Assembly: GCF_022669015.1 (NCBI RefSeq)
Contig: NZ_JAKKSL010000004.1
Span: 62,001-126,000 of the forward strand
Reading direction: 5' to 3'
DNA: 64,000 nucleotides
Source of the DNA: Colwellia maritima
GTDB lineage: Bacteria; Pseudomonadota; Gammaproteobacteria; Enterobacterales; Alteromonadaceae
Position numbers and translations under genes: made by a program
Notes under the pieces: model-generated
Database searches by the model: none
Told to the model about the DNA's origin: nothing
What the model saw: the letters and a program-made list of their open reading frames with translations, nothing else
In this document: positions 14,657-24,470 of the stretch, one piece after another
Layout of the letters: each line of letters begins with the position of its first letter
Position numbering within the stretch: position 1 is the stretch's first letter

Positions 14657-16319
14657 ATGGAACGTGAATCGATGGAATTTGACGTAGTAATTGTTGGCGC
14701 AGGCCCTGCTTTGGTTTATCAACAGCATGTCGTTTAATGCAGTTAGCGCAAGAAAAACAACAAGAGCTAATGGTGTGTGTAGTTGAAAAAGGCTCTGAAG
14801 TTGGTGCACATATCTTGTCTGGTGCTGTGTTTGAACCAAGAGCGTTAAACGAGTTATTTCCCGATTGGAAAGAAAAAGGTGCGCCGCTTCAAACGCAAGT
14901 GACTGGCGACGATATTTATTTATTGAATAGTGAAAGTAACGGTATAAAACTACCAGGATTTTCAGTTCCTAAGACGATGCATAATGATGGTAACTACATT
15001 GTTAGTATGGGTAATGTTTGTCGTTGGCTTGCGGAACAAGCAGAACAACTAGGTGTCGAGATATTTCCAGGTTTCCCCGCACAAAGTGTTATCTACAATG
15101 ATGACGGTAGCGTTGGTGGTATTATTACTGGTGATATGGGGTTAGATGCAGAAGGTAATGAAAAAGATTCTTTTATGCCGGGTATGGAACTTCGCGCCAA
15201 ATATACGGTTTTTGCTGAAGGGTGTCGTGGCCATTTAGGTAAAGAACTCATTTCAAAATATGCTTTAGATGCAGATGCCTCTCCTCAACACTATGGTTTG
15301 GGCTTTAAAGAAATTTGGGATATTGACCCGGCTAAACATCAAGAAGGTTTGGTAGTGCATACTGCAGGTTGGCCGTTAGACAAGGATACAACGGGTGGTG
15401 GTTATTTATATCATGCTGAAAATAATCAAGTGTTTGTCGGTTTAATTGTAGATTTAAATTACAGTAATCCACACTTGAGTCCATTTGATGAGTTCGGCGT
15501 TATAAACATCATCCTAAAATAAGCCAGTACCTTGAGGGTGGCAAACGTGTTTCTTATGGTGCAAGAGCTATGGCCAAAGGTGGCTTTAATTCGTTACCTA
15601 AAATGACTATGCCTGGTGCTTTGTTAATTGGTTGCGATGCAGGAACGATTAACTTTGCAAAAATCAAAGGTAATCATACAGCGATGAAATCAGGTATGTT
15701 GGCAGCCGAATCTATTATAGAAACCTTAATCACCGCTGACGGAGTTAGTGACGAAGGGAAACAAGATTTAACCTTGTATACCGATAAATATAAAAACTCT
15801 TGGTTATACGACGAATTATATAGCACACGTAATTTTGGTCCCGCGATGCATAAATTTGGCACCATGTTAGGTGGGGCTTATAATATGATTGACCAAAACT
15901 TCTTTGGCGGTAAATTACCTTTTAATTTTAAAGATGACACGTTAGATTACGACCAACTTAAACTCGCTTCTGAAGTTGCTGTGATTAAGTATCCTAAACC
16001 AGACAATAAACTTAGTTTTGATAAACTTTCTTCAGTCTTTTTATCTAATACGAATCATGAAGAAGAGCAGCCTTGTCATTTGAAATTAGGGGATAGCAGT
16101 ATTCCAATTAGTGTGAATTTAGTTAAATACAATGAACCCGCTCAGCGTTATTGTCCGGCAGGTGTTTATGAAGTGGAGAAAACGGAGGAGGGCGATAAGT
16201 TTGTGATTAATGCCCAAAACTGTATTCATTGTAAAACGTGTGATATTAAAGATCCAAGCCAGAACATTACTTGGGTCACACCAGAAGGAACCGGTGGTCC
16301 TAATTACCCTAACATGTAG
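14657..16319 (+). CDS. Electron transfer flavoprotein-ubiquinone oxidoreductase (frameshifted)
   Basis: This membrane-associated FAD/4Fe-4S enzyme moves electrons from ETF to ubiquinone. The ATG at 14657 has GGGAG upstream and begins an FAD-binding segment FDVVIVGAGPA. The frame breaks at 14711-14717, where G-P-A-G-L-S is expected (GCTTTGGT in place of GCCGGT or GCTGGT), continues as LMQLAQEKQQELMVCVVEKG, breaks again near 15501 (expected EF-x-RYKHHPKI), and ends with the cluster domain: RYCPAGVYEV and NCIHCKTCDIKDPSQNITW. The total of about 550 residues matches the family. Damage at two invariant places beside an intact etfBA operon points to sequence error. Confidence 0.9.
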
Positions 16320-16440
16320 GTAGTCGTCTTTGACGTTTTGGCTTTGAGTTGCGAATTAAAAGTAGGATGATGTTCGTGACTAATTGCCTTGTATTAAATA
16401 ATGAATATAGCGATTCACTCGTATTATCGGTAACTTAACG

Positions 16441-17220
16441 TTAATTAGTTTCTATTAAATTGAATTGTTTAAGGGGCTTGATAGTACGATGAATTTTATT
16501 TTCAATTTCATCTAATGCGGCTAATGTTAGGCAAAACTTTTCTGCTTTACCTTCTAAGGCGTTTGCACTTGCGCTAATTTCTAGTTCTAAATCTTTTCCA
16601 ATAATTTCCATACGATCGTCAAAAGTTGAAAGACGTTGTTCTGTGCTATTACTTTCAGAGTTGTTACTTATTATGGCCTCACCAACGGCTAATAATATCG
16701 TGCCGATAGACTCAGATATTATTTCTTCAATTTCTTGTTCAAATTCACCTGTAAAAATATCATCAAAATCTGCAAAATCTTGCGGAGCAATATAGTAATT
16801 GTTTGCACTTTGGTTAAACCGGGTTCGAATTCGCCATTTTAGTTCATCAAAACTTGCTTGAATTTTTTGTTGAGAAGCACTATTTTCGCCTGTTAAACCC
16901 CCTATGGCTTTATTGACGGCTTTTAAGCCAATATCGACGCCTTCAATGGCAATAGAGACTATCTCAGGTAATTGCGCTCGTATGCCAAGAGAGAATTGTT
17001 TAATGAGTTGTTGTTGCTCATGGGTTAATTCAATTTCTCTACCTTCTACAAACAATTGTATTTCGTTATTAATTTGCACAACTGTTTTACCGTGGTCGGT
17101 CATGCGGATATGTTGAGGGTCGATAATGACACCATAATTGAAATTTACAGAGCAAGGTTCAGCTAAAATATAAAAGCTAGGCAGGTAAAATACCAATAGT
17201 TGTAGGAGTAGTTTAGTCAT
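16441..17220 (-). CDS. YggN-like DUF2884 family protein
   Basis: A 259-residue protein with an N-terminal signal peptide (MTKLLLQLLVFYLPSFYILAEP), so probably periplasmic. It resembles the DUF2884/YggN family of gammaproteobacteria: a conserved Cys soon after cleavage (EPCSVNFNYG), a beta-rich start with VVQINNEIQLFVEGREIEL, then helical, charged sequence and a second Cys (AEKFCLTL). The function is unknown. It begins 5 bp after the fapA stop on the same strand, so the two are probably co-transcribed. Confidence 0.7.
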   Translation of the reverse strand: MTKLLLQLLVFYLPSFYILAEPCSVNFNYGVIIDPQHIRMTDHGKTVVQINNEIQLFVEGREIELTHEQQQLIKQFSLGIRAQLPEIVSIAIEGVDIGLKAVNKAIGGLTGENSASQQKIQASFDELKWRIRTRFNQSANNYYIAPQDFADFDDIFTGEFEQEIEEIISESIGTILLAVGEAIISNNSESNSTEQRLSTFDDRMEIIGKDLELEISASANALEGKAEKFCLTLAALDEIENKIHRTIKPLKQFNLIETN

Positions 17221-17225
17221 AGAAG

Positions 17226-18914
17226 TTAAGTGTTAACAAGGGGTTCTATATGAATCTTTCGTTCTTTGTAGATCAATTTACTTGGACCATATTCTCGTCT
17301 AGATCTGTCATTATATTCACCAACGATCATTTGAACACCATGATATAATTTTTCTGTTGCTTCTACGTAAACACTTTCCATATATTCTTGAGTAGTGATT
17401 TCATTCTTTTCCTTCTCAAGTAATATTTCACCCATACGATTTGCATGAAATTGATAGGTTGAAATCACTTTTGTTAACATGTCCGAAGTTTGTTTGGTTT
17501 TTGGGAGTTTCTTTAATTTATTACTGGCAGTTTTTAATTCGGTAGTTTTGTCATTGTCAATTTTTAGACGTGCTTCAATATCTTGCAATTCCTCTTTCAG
17601 TTTCATCAACTCATGATCAAAATTGATGATGGTATTACTACCTGCAGTAGCACCAACCATACCTGCTGTCACAAATTTTCCGACCTTAATATAACCACCA
17701 ATAAGTGTGCCATTTGATTTTTCTTCTGTCCCAACTTTCAGACTACCATTAACGTTAATTTGACTATGAAGTAATTGATTTTCAATACGCATATCCTTAC
17801 CGCAACTGATTTGAGCATATTGACAATACTTGGCGTATAAATTACCTTTAGCATTGACACTAACGCTCATATTTACATCCGTAATTTTAGTCTTTTCAAT
17901 ATCATGCTTTCTGCCTATAATACCGCCAGAGATAGTGATATCCCCTCCGGCCTCAATCATGGCTGATTCGACAAAGCCTCCTATCGTAATATCACCGCCG
18001 GCAATGACTTTCATGCCCTCATTCACATCACCATCAATAATAACACTACCGGTAAAGTTAATGTTGCCAGAAGCGATGCTCACATCTTTGATCTTGTAAA
18101 CTTCGTCAACTTCCATACCATTAGGAATAACCTTAGGCAAACCAACTTTTTGAGAGATTAAAACATTATTATTTTTAGGGCTGATAGCTGTACCATCACC
18201 TGAGACTAAGGATACATCAATACCTGGCTCTGGTAATAAAGGGTTAGCCGTAACTGTATAACCTTGTTTGCCGGCAGTCGGTGGCACTTTTTTTGCTATT
18301 GCTTCGCCAACCCTGACACAGATAATGTCACCTAAATCACGCATATCTACACTACCATCTTCCCCTTTTTTGGGACGCAAAATACGAGATTGGGCACTCT
18401 CAACAAGCGGTTCAATGGTGGCATCTTTTCCATTTATAGGTAACTTGCCGGTTGCGATTTGTAATGTAATTTGACTTCTTGGTTCACCTCTAGCTGCTAG
18501 TTGAGCAAGTTTGACTAGCTCTTCTTTGCTAAAACCCTTTTTTACGCCTGCGGTTTGAGCTGCTTCTAGGATAGCTTTTGCTGTTAAATGTTTTCCACCT
18601 TGCGCTGCTGTTATTTCAGCTGTTGCTCCCATTTCATCATCATCAATTGATATTGAAATAGTCGCATCAATACGTTCCAACACTTGGTAAGTTATTTCTC
18701 GGCCAGTTTGATTGTCTTGTAGCGGTTTTAGCACATCATTTAATTCAGCAACCGCATTTTTAACATTGACAGAGATACAGCGTAATTTGGAGTATTCTGA
18801 TTTTTCTATTAATTCAATAATAGTTGCTTCGGTAACCTCATTGCCATTTTTTATTGGTGTTAAATGCAAATCAATATTATTTTTTGCATTAGCAATTAAA
18901 TTGAGCTGAGTCAT
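17226..18914 (-). CDS. FapA/DUF342-family protein
   Basis: A 562-residue cytoplasmic-looking protein without a signal peptide. The N-terminal third is a FapA-type domain. From about residue 220 to 420 it has the repetitive glycine- and valine-rich beta-helix typical of DUF342 and polymer-forming proteins (GDVNEGMKVIAGGDITIGGF, AGGDITISGGIIG). A charged helical, likely coiled-coil region follows at about 430-520. Relatives are annotated as flagellar assembly protein A, but no flagellar gene lies nearby, so the role here is open. It probably forms an operon with the yggN-like gene. Confidence 0.8.
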   Translation of the reverse strand: MTQLNLIANAKNNIDLHLTPIKNGNEVTEATIIELIEKSEYSKLRCISVNVKNAVAELNDVLKPLQDNQTGREITYQVLERIDATISISIDDDEMGATAEITAAQGGKHLTAKAILEAAQTAGVKKGFSKEELVKLAQLAARGEPRSQITLQIATGKLPINGKDATIEPLVESAQSRILRPKKGEDGSVDMRDLGDIICVRVGEAIAKKVPPTAGKQGYTVTANPLLPEPGIDVSLVSGDGTAISPKNNNVLISQKVGLPKVIPNGMEVDEVYKIKDVSIASGNINFTGSVIIDGDVNEGMKVIAGGDITIGGFVESAMIEAGGDITISGGIIGRKHDIEKTKITDVNMSVSVNAKGNLYAKYCQYAQISCGKDMRIENQLLHSQINVNGSLKVGTEEKSNGTLIGGYIKVGKFVTAGMVGATAGSNTIINFDHELMKLKEELQDIEARLKIDNDKTTELKTASNKLKKLPKTKQTSDMLTKVISTYQFHANRMGEILLEKEKNEITTQEYMESVYVEATEKLYHGVQMIVGEYNDRSRREYGPSKLIYKERKIHIEPLVNT

Positions 18915-19007
18915 GAAAGTTTACTCCGACATCATTATTGTTATATTTTTTGAACTACATTGACGGCCCTAAGAACTGTGCTTGTTTTCAAATGGTTATT
19001 TGTTGAA

Positions 19008-19337
19008 TTAAATATAATTATCTTGGTGTATTTTAATAAAACTTTTAGTATCGACTTTACTGTAATCAATCTTATATTCCCTACCATCAAGCGACTGAAT
19101 AAAAAGTAGTGTTTTTTCTTCGCTAAACACTTCACTTGATTCAATATGCACAATATCTTGATAAGCTTTTTTTGCTAAAGAACGTTTTTCAGGCATAGCG
19201 CCTTTGTATATGCCAATACCTCTGTGACTAACAATTACAACAGGATTATCTTCCCCATTAATAATTAGTAAATCAAACTTTTTTATTTTGTGAATAATAG
19301 TGTTACGGCCACTGGTAATAAAGTTTTTTTCAGCCAA
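19008..19337 (-). CDS. Small hypothetical protein upstream of the fapA homologue
   Basis: I do not recognise this 109-residue protein. It has no signal peptide or membrane segment. The composition is basic with alternating hydrophobics (FDLLIINGEDNPVVIVSHRGIGIYKG, then TLLFIQSLDGREYKIDYSKV), suggesting a small beta-rich domain. It lies 93 bp upstream of the fapA homologue on the same strand, which suggests a shared transcript. The ATG at 19337 is preceded by a purine-rich GGAGTC on the minus strand. Confidence 0.6.
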   Translation of the reverse strand: MAEKNFITSGRNTIIHKIKKFDLLIINGEDNPVVIVSHRGIGIYKGAMPEKRSLAKKAYQDIVHIESSEVFSEEKTLLFIQSLDGREYKIDYSKVDTKSFIKIHQDNYI

Positions 19338-19482
19338 AGTAGACTCCGATATAAATGTAGTGCTTTTGTATAGTATTTTTCTATTATAGCTTCAGCACAC
19401 TAAAAATAATTGTTTACTTGTTTAAATATATAAATTTTTTCTATACTTAGCAATGCGTTGTTAACAAATACTCTATTGATTC

Positions 19483-20774
19483 CTACTTTCGTTGACGTTC
19501 GATAATATAATTAGGAACTTCTTGGCTATTTATTAAGTCTCTTCGGATCAAATCTAAGCCTATCCGGCAACATATTTTTGGAAATAAAGTCGAGGCAATG
19601 GCATTAATAAGCAAATTGATTTTAAATTTTCTTTACTTCCCCAAGCTAGCCATACGGTGCCAACAGGTTTTTCATCGCTACCACCATCAGGGCCTGCTAT
19701 ACCGGTTACTGCAATGGCCATATCAGCCGATGATTGTTTTAATGCACCTTGTGCCATGGCAATGGCAACTTCTTGACTTACAGCACCAAATTCATTGAGT
19801 AATTGTTCTGGTACACCTAACAACTTTGTTTTCATTGCGTTACTGTAGGTGACAAAACCGGCTTCAAAAAATTCCGAAGCACCGGAAACCTGAGTGATCA
19901 TGCTAGCAATTAAGCCACCTGTACATGATTCGGCGGTAGTTATTGTTAATTTATCTTTAGCCGGCGTTGATAATACATGCTGCGCTAATGATAAAGGCTC
20001 TTTATTTATTTGAGCAATTACATGATCGCCTAGTATATTAAGTAGTTTGGTTTGCCAAAGTTGCTTTTGGGTGTGTGCTTCTTGATTCGTTGTGGTTAGT
20101 TTCACCTCTAATATAGGCATACCGGCGCGGAAACCGAGTTCTATGTTATCGGGCCAATCAGGCAGTTTTTCATCGATAAGTTTTTGCAGCGTCGATTCGC
20201 CTAAGCCAAATACCTGTAAGCGAGTGACATCTGAGATAAGCTCGGTAGGAAGTCTAGAGGCAATATCGGGCGCTATTTGTTCAGATAGCATAACTTTCAA
20301 TTCTCTAGGTACGCCAGGAGTACAAAATATATCACACTCTAAATGCCTCATTTTAAAACCAACAGCACTTCCTTGATTGTTTGCAACTATGCTACAACCT
20401 TTGGGGAGTATAGCTTGCTTTAAATTAGGTCCATTTAATTGAACTCCTCGTTTTTCACACCATGCAACTAAGTGTTCCAACGCCTTTGGGTGTTCAACTA
20501 ATTCAACATTAGTCGCTTTAGCCAAAGCTTGAGCTGTTAGATCATCAATAGTGGGTCCTAATCCGCCATTGATAATTAAAATATCAGCGGATGCTGCTAA
20601 TGCATTTATTTCTTGTACTAAAAGGTCTATCTCATCAGGAATCGTGATCTTACGGGATATTTCTAAACCTAGTTCTTTTAACTGTTGTGCGATCATCGCT
20701 GAATTACTATCAACAATATCACCTGTCATTAATTCATTACCAGTTAATAACAATTGCACATTGGGTTTGTTCAT
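19483..20774 (-). CDS. cinA: CinA family: competence/damage-inducible protein and nicotinamide-nucleotide amidase (frameshifted near the C-terminus)
   Basis: The N-terminal MoCF-like domain (VQLLLTGNELMTGDIVDSNS, INGGLGPTIDDLTAQAL) acts on ADP-ribose or NMN-related pyrophosphates. The C-terminal PncC domain (TTAESCTGGLIASMITQVSGAS, AVTGIAGPDGG) deamidates NMN. The frame ends at 19560, but after one missing base near 19566 the expected tail IGLDLIRRDLINSQEVPNYI continues to a stop at 19483-19485, giving about 430 residues. The repaired site reads GCCGGT. Other RCCGGY sites in the gene (for example near 19690, 19853, 19963) are intact. Confidence 0.88.
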
Positions 20775-21054
20775 TTTGATTATCTCATTGTGTTTTATTT
20801 AGGCGTTTAGTTTTTATTTGCTGCAATTTAACTACTTTTCAGAAGTGTTACCATTAAATAGTTGTATCATGGCACTATATTTACCATTATTAACCAATTT
20901 TATGAAGGATATATACATTATTTGAATTGGCTTTAATCTAGATTAGCATTAAAATAACCCAAGTATGTTTACCCACGTTATGTTGCTAATTTTTTGTCTG
21001 TTATTTTTAGTTAATTATATTTTTATATGTGTATTTTTTAATGAGTAAAATAAA

Positions 21055-21447
21055 GTGAAATATGAAAGAGAGTTACTCTTTGGGCGATGGTTTAGAGAAG
21101 AAAAAATTGGCGCCAATAAAAAAGTGGTTGAGTATGCTCTACTAAGTGCCGATGGTAGTTATGAATTTACTTTTGTAACGATACAGACCGATGTGAGTGA
21201 AGCAGATAAAATTATTGAACAAGTAACAGAGTTAGGTGATTGGGGGTTAGTAGGTGACATTCATTTTACGATAACCAAAGATGAAATTGTTGGTAAGCAG
21301 CTATATGCTGCAGATCTTAATAATAGTAATAATTACCATGCTTATAAGGTTTTACAATTAGATCATCATATTTTCGAGTATCAACATATTACCACCCATG
21401 AAATTTTTATAATGCGTAAAGTTACTGACAATGTTGGTCATTGTTAG
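21055..21447 (+). CDS. Hypothetical protein
   Basis: A 130-residue soluble protein that I cannot place in a family. It starts MKYERELLFGRWFREEKIGAN, a lipocalin-like opening with a GxW motif, and continues with alternating strands (SYEFTFVTIQ, GLVGDIHFTITKDEI, KVLQLDHHIFEYQHI). The start is a GTG at 21055 with a weak upstream AAATAAAG, so the first residues are uncertain. It precedes the dapA-like gene by 49 bp on the same strand. Confidence 0.6.
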   Translation: MKYERELLFGRWFREEKIGANKKVVEYALLSADGSYEFTFVTIQTDVSEADKIIEQVTELGDWGLVGDIHFTITKDEIVGKQLYAADLNNSNNYHAYKVLQLDHHIFEYQHITTHEIFIMRKVTDNVGHC

Positions 21448-21496
21448 TTTGTAAAACGCATGTAACCATTAAGTCTATAAAAATATTAGGAAAATA

Positions 21497-22405
21497 ATGA
21501 ATAAGTTCAAAGCAGCAAGTTTAATTACCGCGATAAAAACACCTTATACAGCCGAAGGTGAAGTTGACTTAAATACATACGATATACTTGTAAAAAAACA
21601 AATTGAAGGCGGGGTAGACGGTATTATTGTTGGTGGAACAACAGGTGAAGGACACTTATTAAGTTGGGAAGAACACTTAATTTTAATTGCACATAGTGTA
21701 CACAAGTTTGGTGATAAATTACTGATTGTTGGTAACACAGGTAGTAATAATACCAGTGAAGCAATTAAAGCGACGCAACATGGTTTCGCCGCAGGTATGG
21801 ATGCCACGCTACAAATTAATCCGTATTATGGTCGTACATCCATTGCCGGTGTAATTGAACATTTTAAGCACACTTTGGATATTGGACCTGCCTTTATTTA
21901 TAATGTGGCAAGCCGTACAGGGCAAGATCTTACACCTGATATTATTGAAAAATTAGCTAAACATAAAAACTTTATTGGTGTGAAAGAATGTGGTGGTAAT
22001 GAACGAATTGCCCATTATGAAAAACAGGGTATTGCTTGTTGGTCTGGTAATGATGATGAATGCCATGATGCACGTCATCAACATGGTTCACATGGTGTCA
22101 TTTCTGTTACGTCAAATATTATACCGCAACTGATGCGCCAGTTAATGGATAATGAAAATACTGAATTAAACACTCGTTTGCAAGGGCTAATGCAGTGGCT
22201 TTTTTGTGAGCCTAACCCTATTGCTATTAACACAGCCTTAATGATGACGGGTGCTGTGCCTACTAATTTCCGTTTACCTTATCTAGCTTTAACAAAAACG
22301 CAGCGTCAACGAGGGTTCGACTTATTGAGTGATCTTGATTCTAGTGACTTGGTCGGAGACTCGTTATCTGTTCTTGAAGATGAAGTATTCAAGTATTGTA
22401 TTTAA
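21497..22405 (+). CDS. dapA: 4-hydroxy-tetrahydrodipicolinate synthase, plant-type
   Basis: The enzyme condenses pyruvate and aspartate semialdehyde in the first committed step of lysine and diaminopimelate synthesis. The 302-residue TIM barrel has the Schiff-base lysine K163 (GVKECGG), Tyr135 in IYNV, T48-T49 in GGTTGEG and R140. The detailed sequence resembles plant chloroplast enzymes rather than E. coli DapA: GTTGEGHLLSWEEH, INPYYGRTS, SGNDDECHDAR and WLFCEPNPIAINTAL. Trp57 stands where E. coli has the lysine-site His53, as in plants. Start and RBS (TTAGGAAAATA) are good. Whether the genome also has a standard dapA cannot be seen. Confidence 0.88.
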   Translation: MNKFKAASLITAIKTPYTAEGEVDLNTYDILVKKQIEGGVDGIIVGGTTGEGHLLSWEEHLILIAHSVHKFGDKLLIVGNTGSNNTSEAIKATQHGFAAGMDATLQINPYYGRTSIAGVIEHFKHTLDIGPAFIYNVASRTGQDLTPDIIEKLAKHKNFIGVKECGGNERIAHYEKQGIACWSGNDDECHDARHQHGSHGVISVTSNIIPQLMRQLMDNENTELNTRLQGLMQWLFCEPNPIAINTALMMTGAVPTNFRLPYLALTKTQRQRGFDLLSDLDSSDLVGDSLSVLEDEVFKYCI

Positions 22406-22489
22406 TTTAGCCTTTAGTTTACTTTTTAGTTTAGTATTCACTTTATGTAACTATGTTTTTAACTCTCTGGATGATGGTTTAAGGTAGAT

Positions 22490-23104
22490 ATTATTTTAAA
22501 ATTTGTATGGGTTTCAATTTATTTAGCAGTACTTATATGGTCGGGTATTGCCCCTAAAGATACGTTTACGTGGTTTTTAGAGGTAATACCGATGATTGGT
22601 GCGGTTATTTTATTTTTCACTTACCAGTCATTTAGATTAACTCCCTTACTTTATTCCTTGGTTCTTTTTCATTGTGTTGTACTGATGGTTGGTGGGCATT
22701 ATACCTACGCTGAAGTACCATTATTTGACACCATTAAAACGCTGTTTAATCTTGAGCGAAATAACTACGATAAAGTAGGGCATTTTGCCCAAGGTTTAGT
22801 ACCTGCTATTATCGCTAGAGAAATATTAATACGCAAAAATATTGTCAATGGTAGGGCTTGGCTTAACGTATTTGTGGTATCTATTTGTTTAGCTTTTAGT
22901 GCTTTTTATGAACTGATTGAATGGTGGGTTGCTGTTTCTTCGGGAGAAGATGCAGAAGCCTTTTTAGGGACTCAAGGTTATGTTTGGGATACGCAGTCCG
23001 ATATGGCTTTAGCTTTATTCGGTGCTATTTTTGCCATTGTATTTCTTGCTAAATATCATGATAAGCAGTTATTTTCATTATCTAAGCGGACTTTAGCTAA
23101 ATAA
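22490..23104 (+). CDS. DUF2238/YjdF-family inner-membrane protein
   Basis: The hydrophobic protein has four to six membrane helices and the YjdF family pattern: YDKVGHFAQGLVPAIIAREIL, AFSAFYELIEWWVA and YVWDTQSDMALALFGA. The first ATG is at 22592, but the frame stays open back to 22475 and encodes a further hydrophobic helix (FVWVSIYLAVLIWSGI) followed by DTFTWFLEVIP, which belongs to the family. No ATG, GTG or TTG lies in that extension; an ATT at 22490 has AAGG 5 bp upstream. Either ATT is used or a base is missing. The 3' end overlaps the convergent pseudouridine synthase gene by 12 bp. Function unknown. Confidence 0.7.
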   Translation: MILKFVWVSIYLAVLIWSGIAPKDTFTWFLEVIPMIGAVILFFTYQSFRLTPLLYSLVLFHCVVLMVGGHYTYAEVPLFDTIKTLFNLERNNYDKVGHFAQGLVPAIIAREILIRKNIVNGRAWLNVFVVSICLAFSAFYELIEWWVAVSSGEDAEAFLGTQGYVWDTQSDMALALFGAIFAIVFLAKYHDKQLFSLSKRTLAK

Positions 23105-23998
23105 TTGTGGTTTAAGAGGGTTATCGAGTTCAAATTGTTTCTTTATTGCATTACCTTTATTCACAGATAATGGGCAAGTAAAGCTTAAGCTTACTGCACA
23201 TAACTGTAGGTCTTTTGTTTCAGTTTCATCAGCAATACCATGCAGCCTATCACCCACAACAGGCAAGCCAATACTTGCGGCGTGAATGCGTATTTGATGC
23301 TTTCTACCGCTATCAATTTTAACATCGATAAGCGATTGATTTTTTTCTTGGTTATAGGCTAAACAAGTAAAAGTGCTGTGCGCTTTTTTACCGTCTATGT
23401 CAGTCGTGATCACTTGTGGTTGGTCATTTTTACTATGATCTCCATGCACAATAATCTGGTAATGCTTTTTAAGTGTATTGTTGTGTAGGGTACGATTTTC
23501 AAACATTGCCGTTAAGGCTCTAGCTGCTCTCTTACTGTGCGCTATGAGGATCAAGCCTGTGGCGGCTCGGTCTAATCGGTGTACAATAAATACAGGCCGT
23601 TCAGGCGTTAAATTCTGCTGAGCAAAACGAGCGATAGTGCAATGGTCGCTCCATTTTGAGCCTTGAGAAAGCATGCCATAAGGTTTGTACCAAACACTAT
23701 ACTCAGTTTCATCGCTGATTAACGTGGCCTCTAATACATTGTTTGAAAGTACGCTTTCATTATAGTAAAAGTGTAATTCATCATTAGGTTGTAATCTTTT
23801 TTTTACACGCCTTAACCGCTGTGTGCTTTTACCTCTTGTTAGCCATAATGCGCCTTTATTGATAGCTTGTTTCAGCTGAGCATTATTCAGGTTAGAGGCT
23901 GTACCTGCTAAGCTCTTGCTTAAAAAAGCAAATACCGTATTAGTATCATCATTGCTTGTCTGGTCAAATTTTACATGATGTTCAAAAATAGCGGTCAT
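23093..23998 (-). CDS. RluA-family RNA pseudouridine synthase
   Basis: The catalytic motif HRLDR with its invariant aspartate lies in VFIVHRLDRAATGLILIAHS, and the later HQIRIHAASIGLPVVGDRLHG is the usual C-terminal signature. The enzyme isomerises a uridine in rRNA or tRNA; the exact target cannot be told. The N-terminal part (LNNAQLKQAINKGALWLTRG) resembles a short S4-like RNA-binding region. I start at the ATG 23996-23998 (MTAIFEHH) because the longer frame depends on a TTG and encodes an unlikely tail. Confidence 0.85.
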   Translation of the reverse strand: MTAIFEHHVKFDQTSNDDTNTVFAFLSKSLAGTASNLNNAQLKQAINKGALWLTRGKSTQRLRRVKKRLQPNDELHFYYNESVLSNNVLEATLISDETEYSVWYKPYGMLSQGSKWSDHCTIARFAQQNLTPERPVFIVHRLDRAATGLILIAHSKRAARALTAMFENRTLHNNTLKKHYQIIVHGDHSKNDQPQVITTDIDGKKAHSTFTCLAYNQEKNQSLIDVKIDSGRKHQIRIHAASIGLPVVGDRLHGIADETETKDLQLCAVSLSFTCPLSVNKGNAIKKQFELDNPLKPQLFS

Positions 23999-24106
23999 AG
24001 TGGTATAAATGTAGAGTAAAAAAACAGCGTCAAGTTTAACACTTTTACGCAACGGGTGTTATCAGGTAATATATAACTTTAATGATAAATGTTTACTGAG
24101 TGCGCT

Positions 24107-24454
24107 ATGAGTCGAGATTTAACGCTTTACCCAAACGATCCTATTGGTGATTTTTTGTGGCAAATACATCAAACGGGTAAGGAATTAGATGAACCAAAGG
24201 AAGTAGAGTTTTCAGTTTTGTTTCCTACACAAGCATTAGCACTGCAATTTGGTCAGCTACTGCTAGAAAATAATCAAAAGCTTTCATTTACCCCTTTTGA
24301 TGGCGATGAAGCGTATCCGTGGGAAATCACAGCTTACCCAGAAATGCCTTTGAACTATGAAAATATTAGTGCTTATCAGGAGCTATTAGAAACGAGTAGT
24401 GAACCTTTAAAAGGGAAATTTGACGGCTTTTACTGTTTATCACTGCAAACGTAA
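24107..24454 (+). CDS. RraB-like regulator-of-RNase-E family protein
   Basis: A small acidic protein of about 115 residues with the RraB/DUF1260-like pattern DFLWQIHQTGKELDEPKEVE, FSVLFPTQALALQFGQLLL and PWEITAYPEMPLNYENISAYQ. E. coli RraB inhibits RNase E, but this is a divergent single-domain relative and the same function is not certain. The second ATG (24107, MSRDLTLY) fits the domain start better than the first (24089) and has GAG at a suitable distance. Confidence 0.65.
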   Translation: MSRDLTLYPNDPIGDFLWQIHQTGKELDEPKEVEFSVLFPTQALALQFGQLLLENNQKLSFTPFDGDEAYPWEITAYPEMPLNYENISAYQELLETSSEPLKGKFDGFYCLSLQT

Positions 24455-24470
24455 AAAAGGCATTGGGAAA

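Noticed and set aside
14459..14839. 126-codon minus-strand frame over the ETF-QO promoter
   Set aside because: It is antisense to the ETF-QO start and its promoter and operators; the composition is that of a shadow frame.
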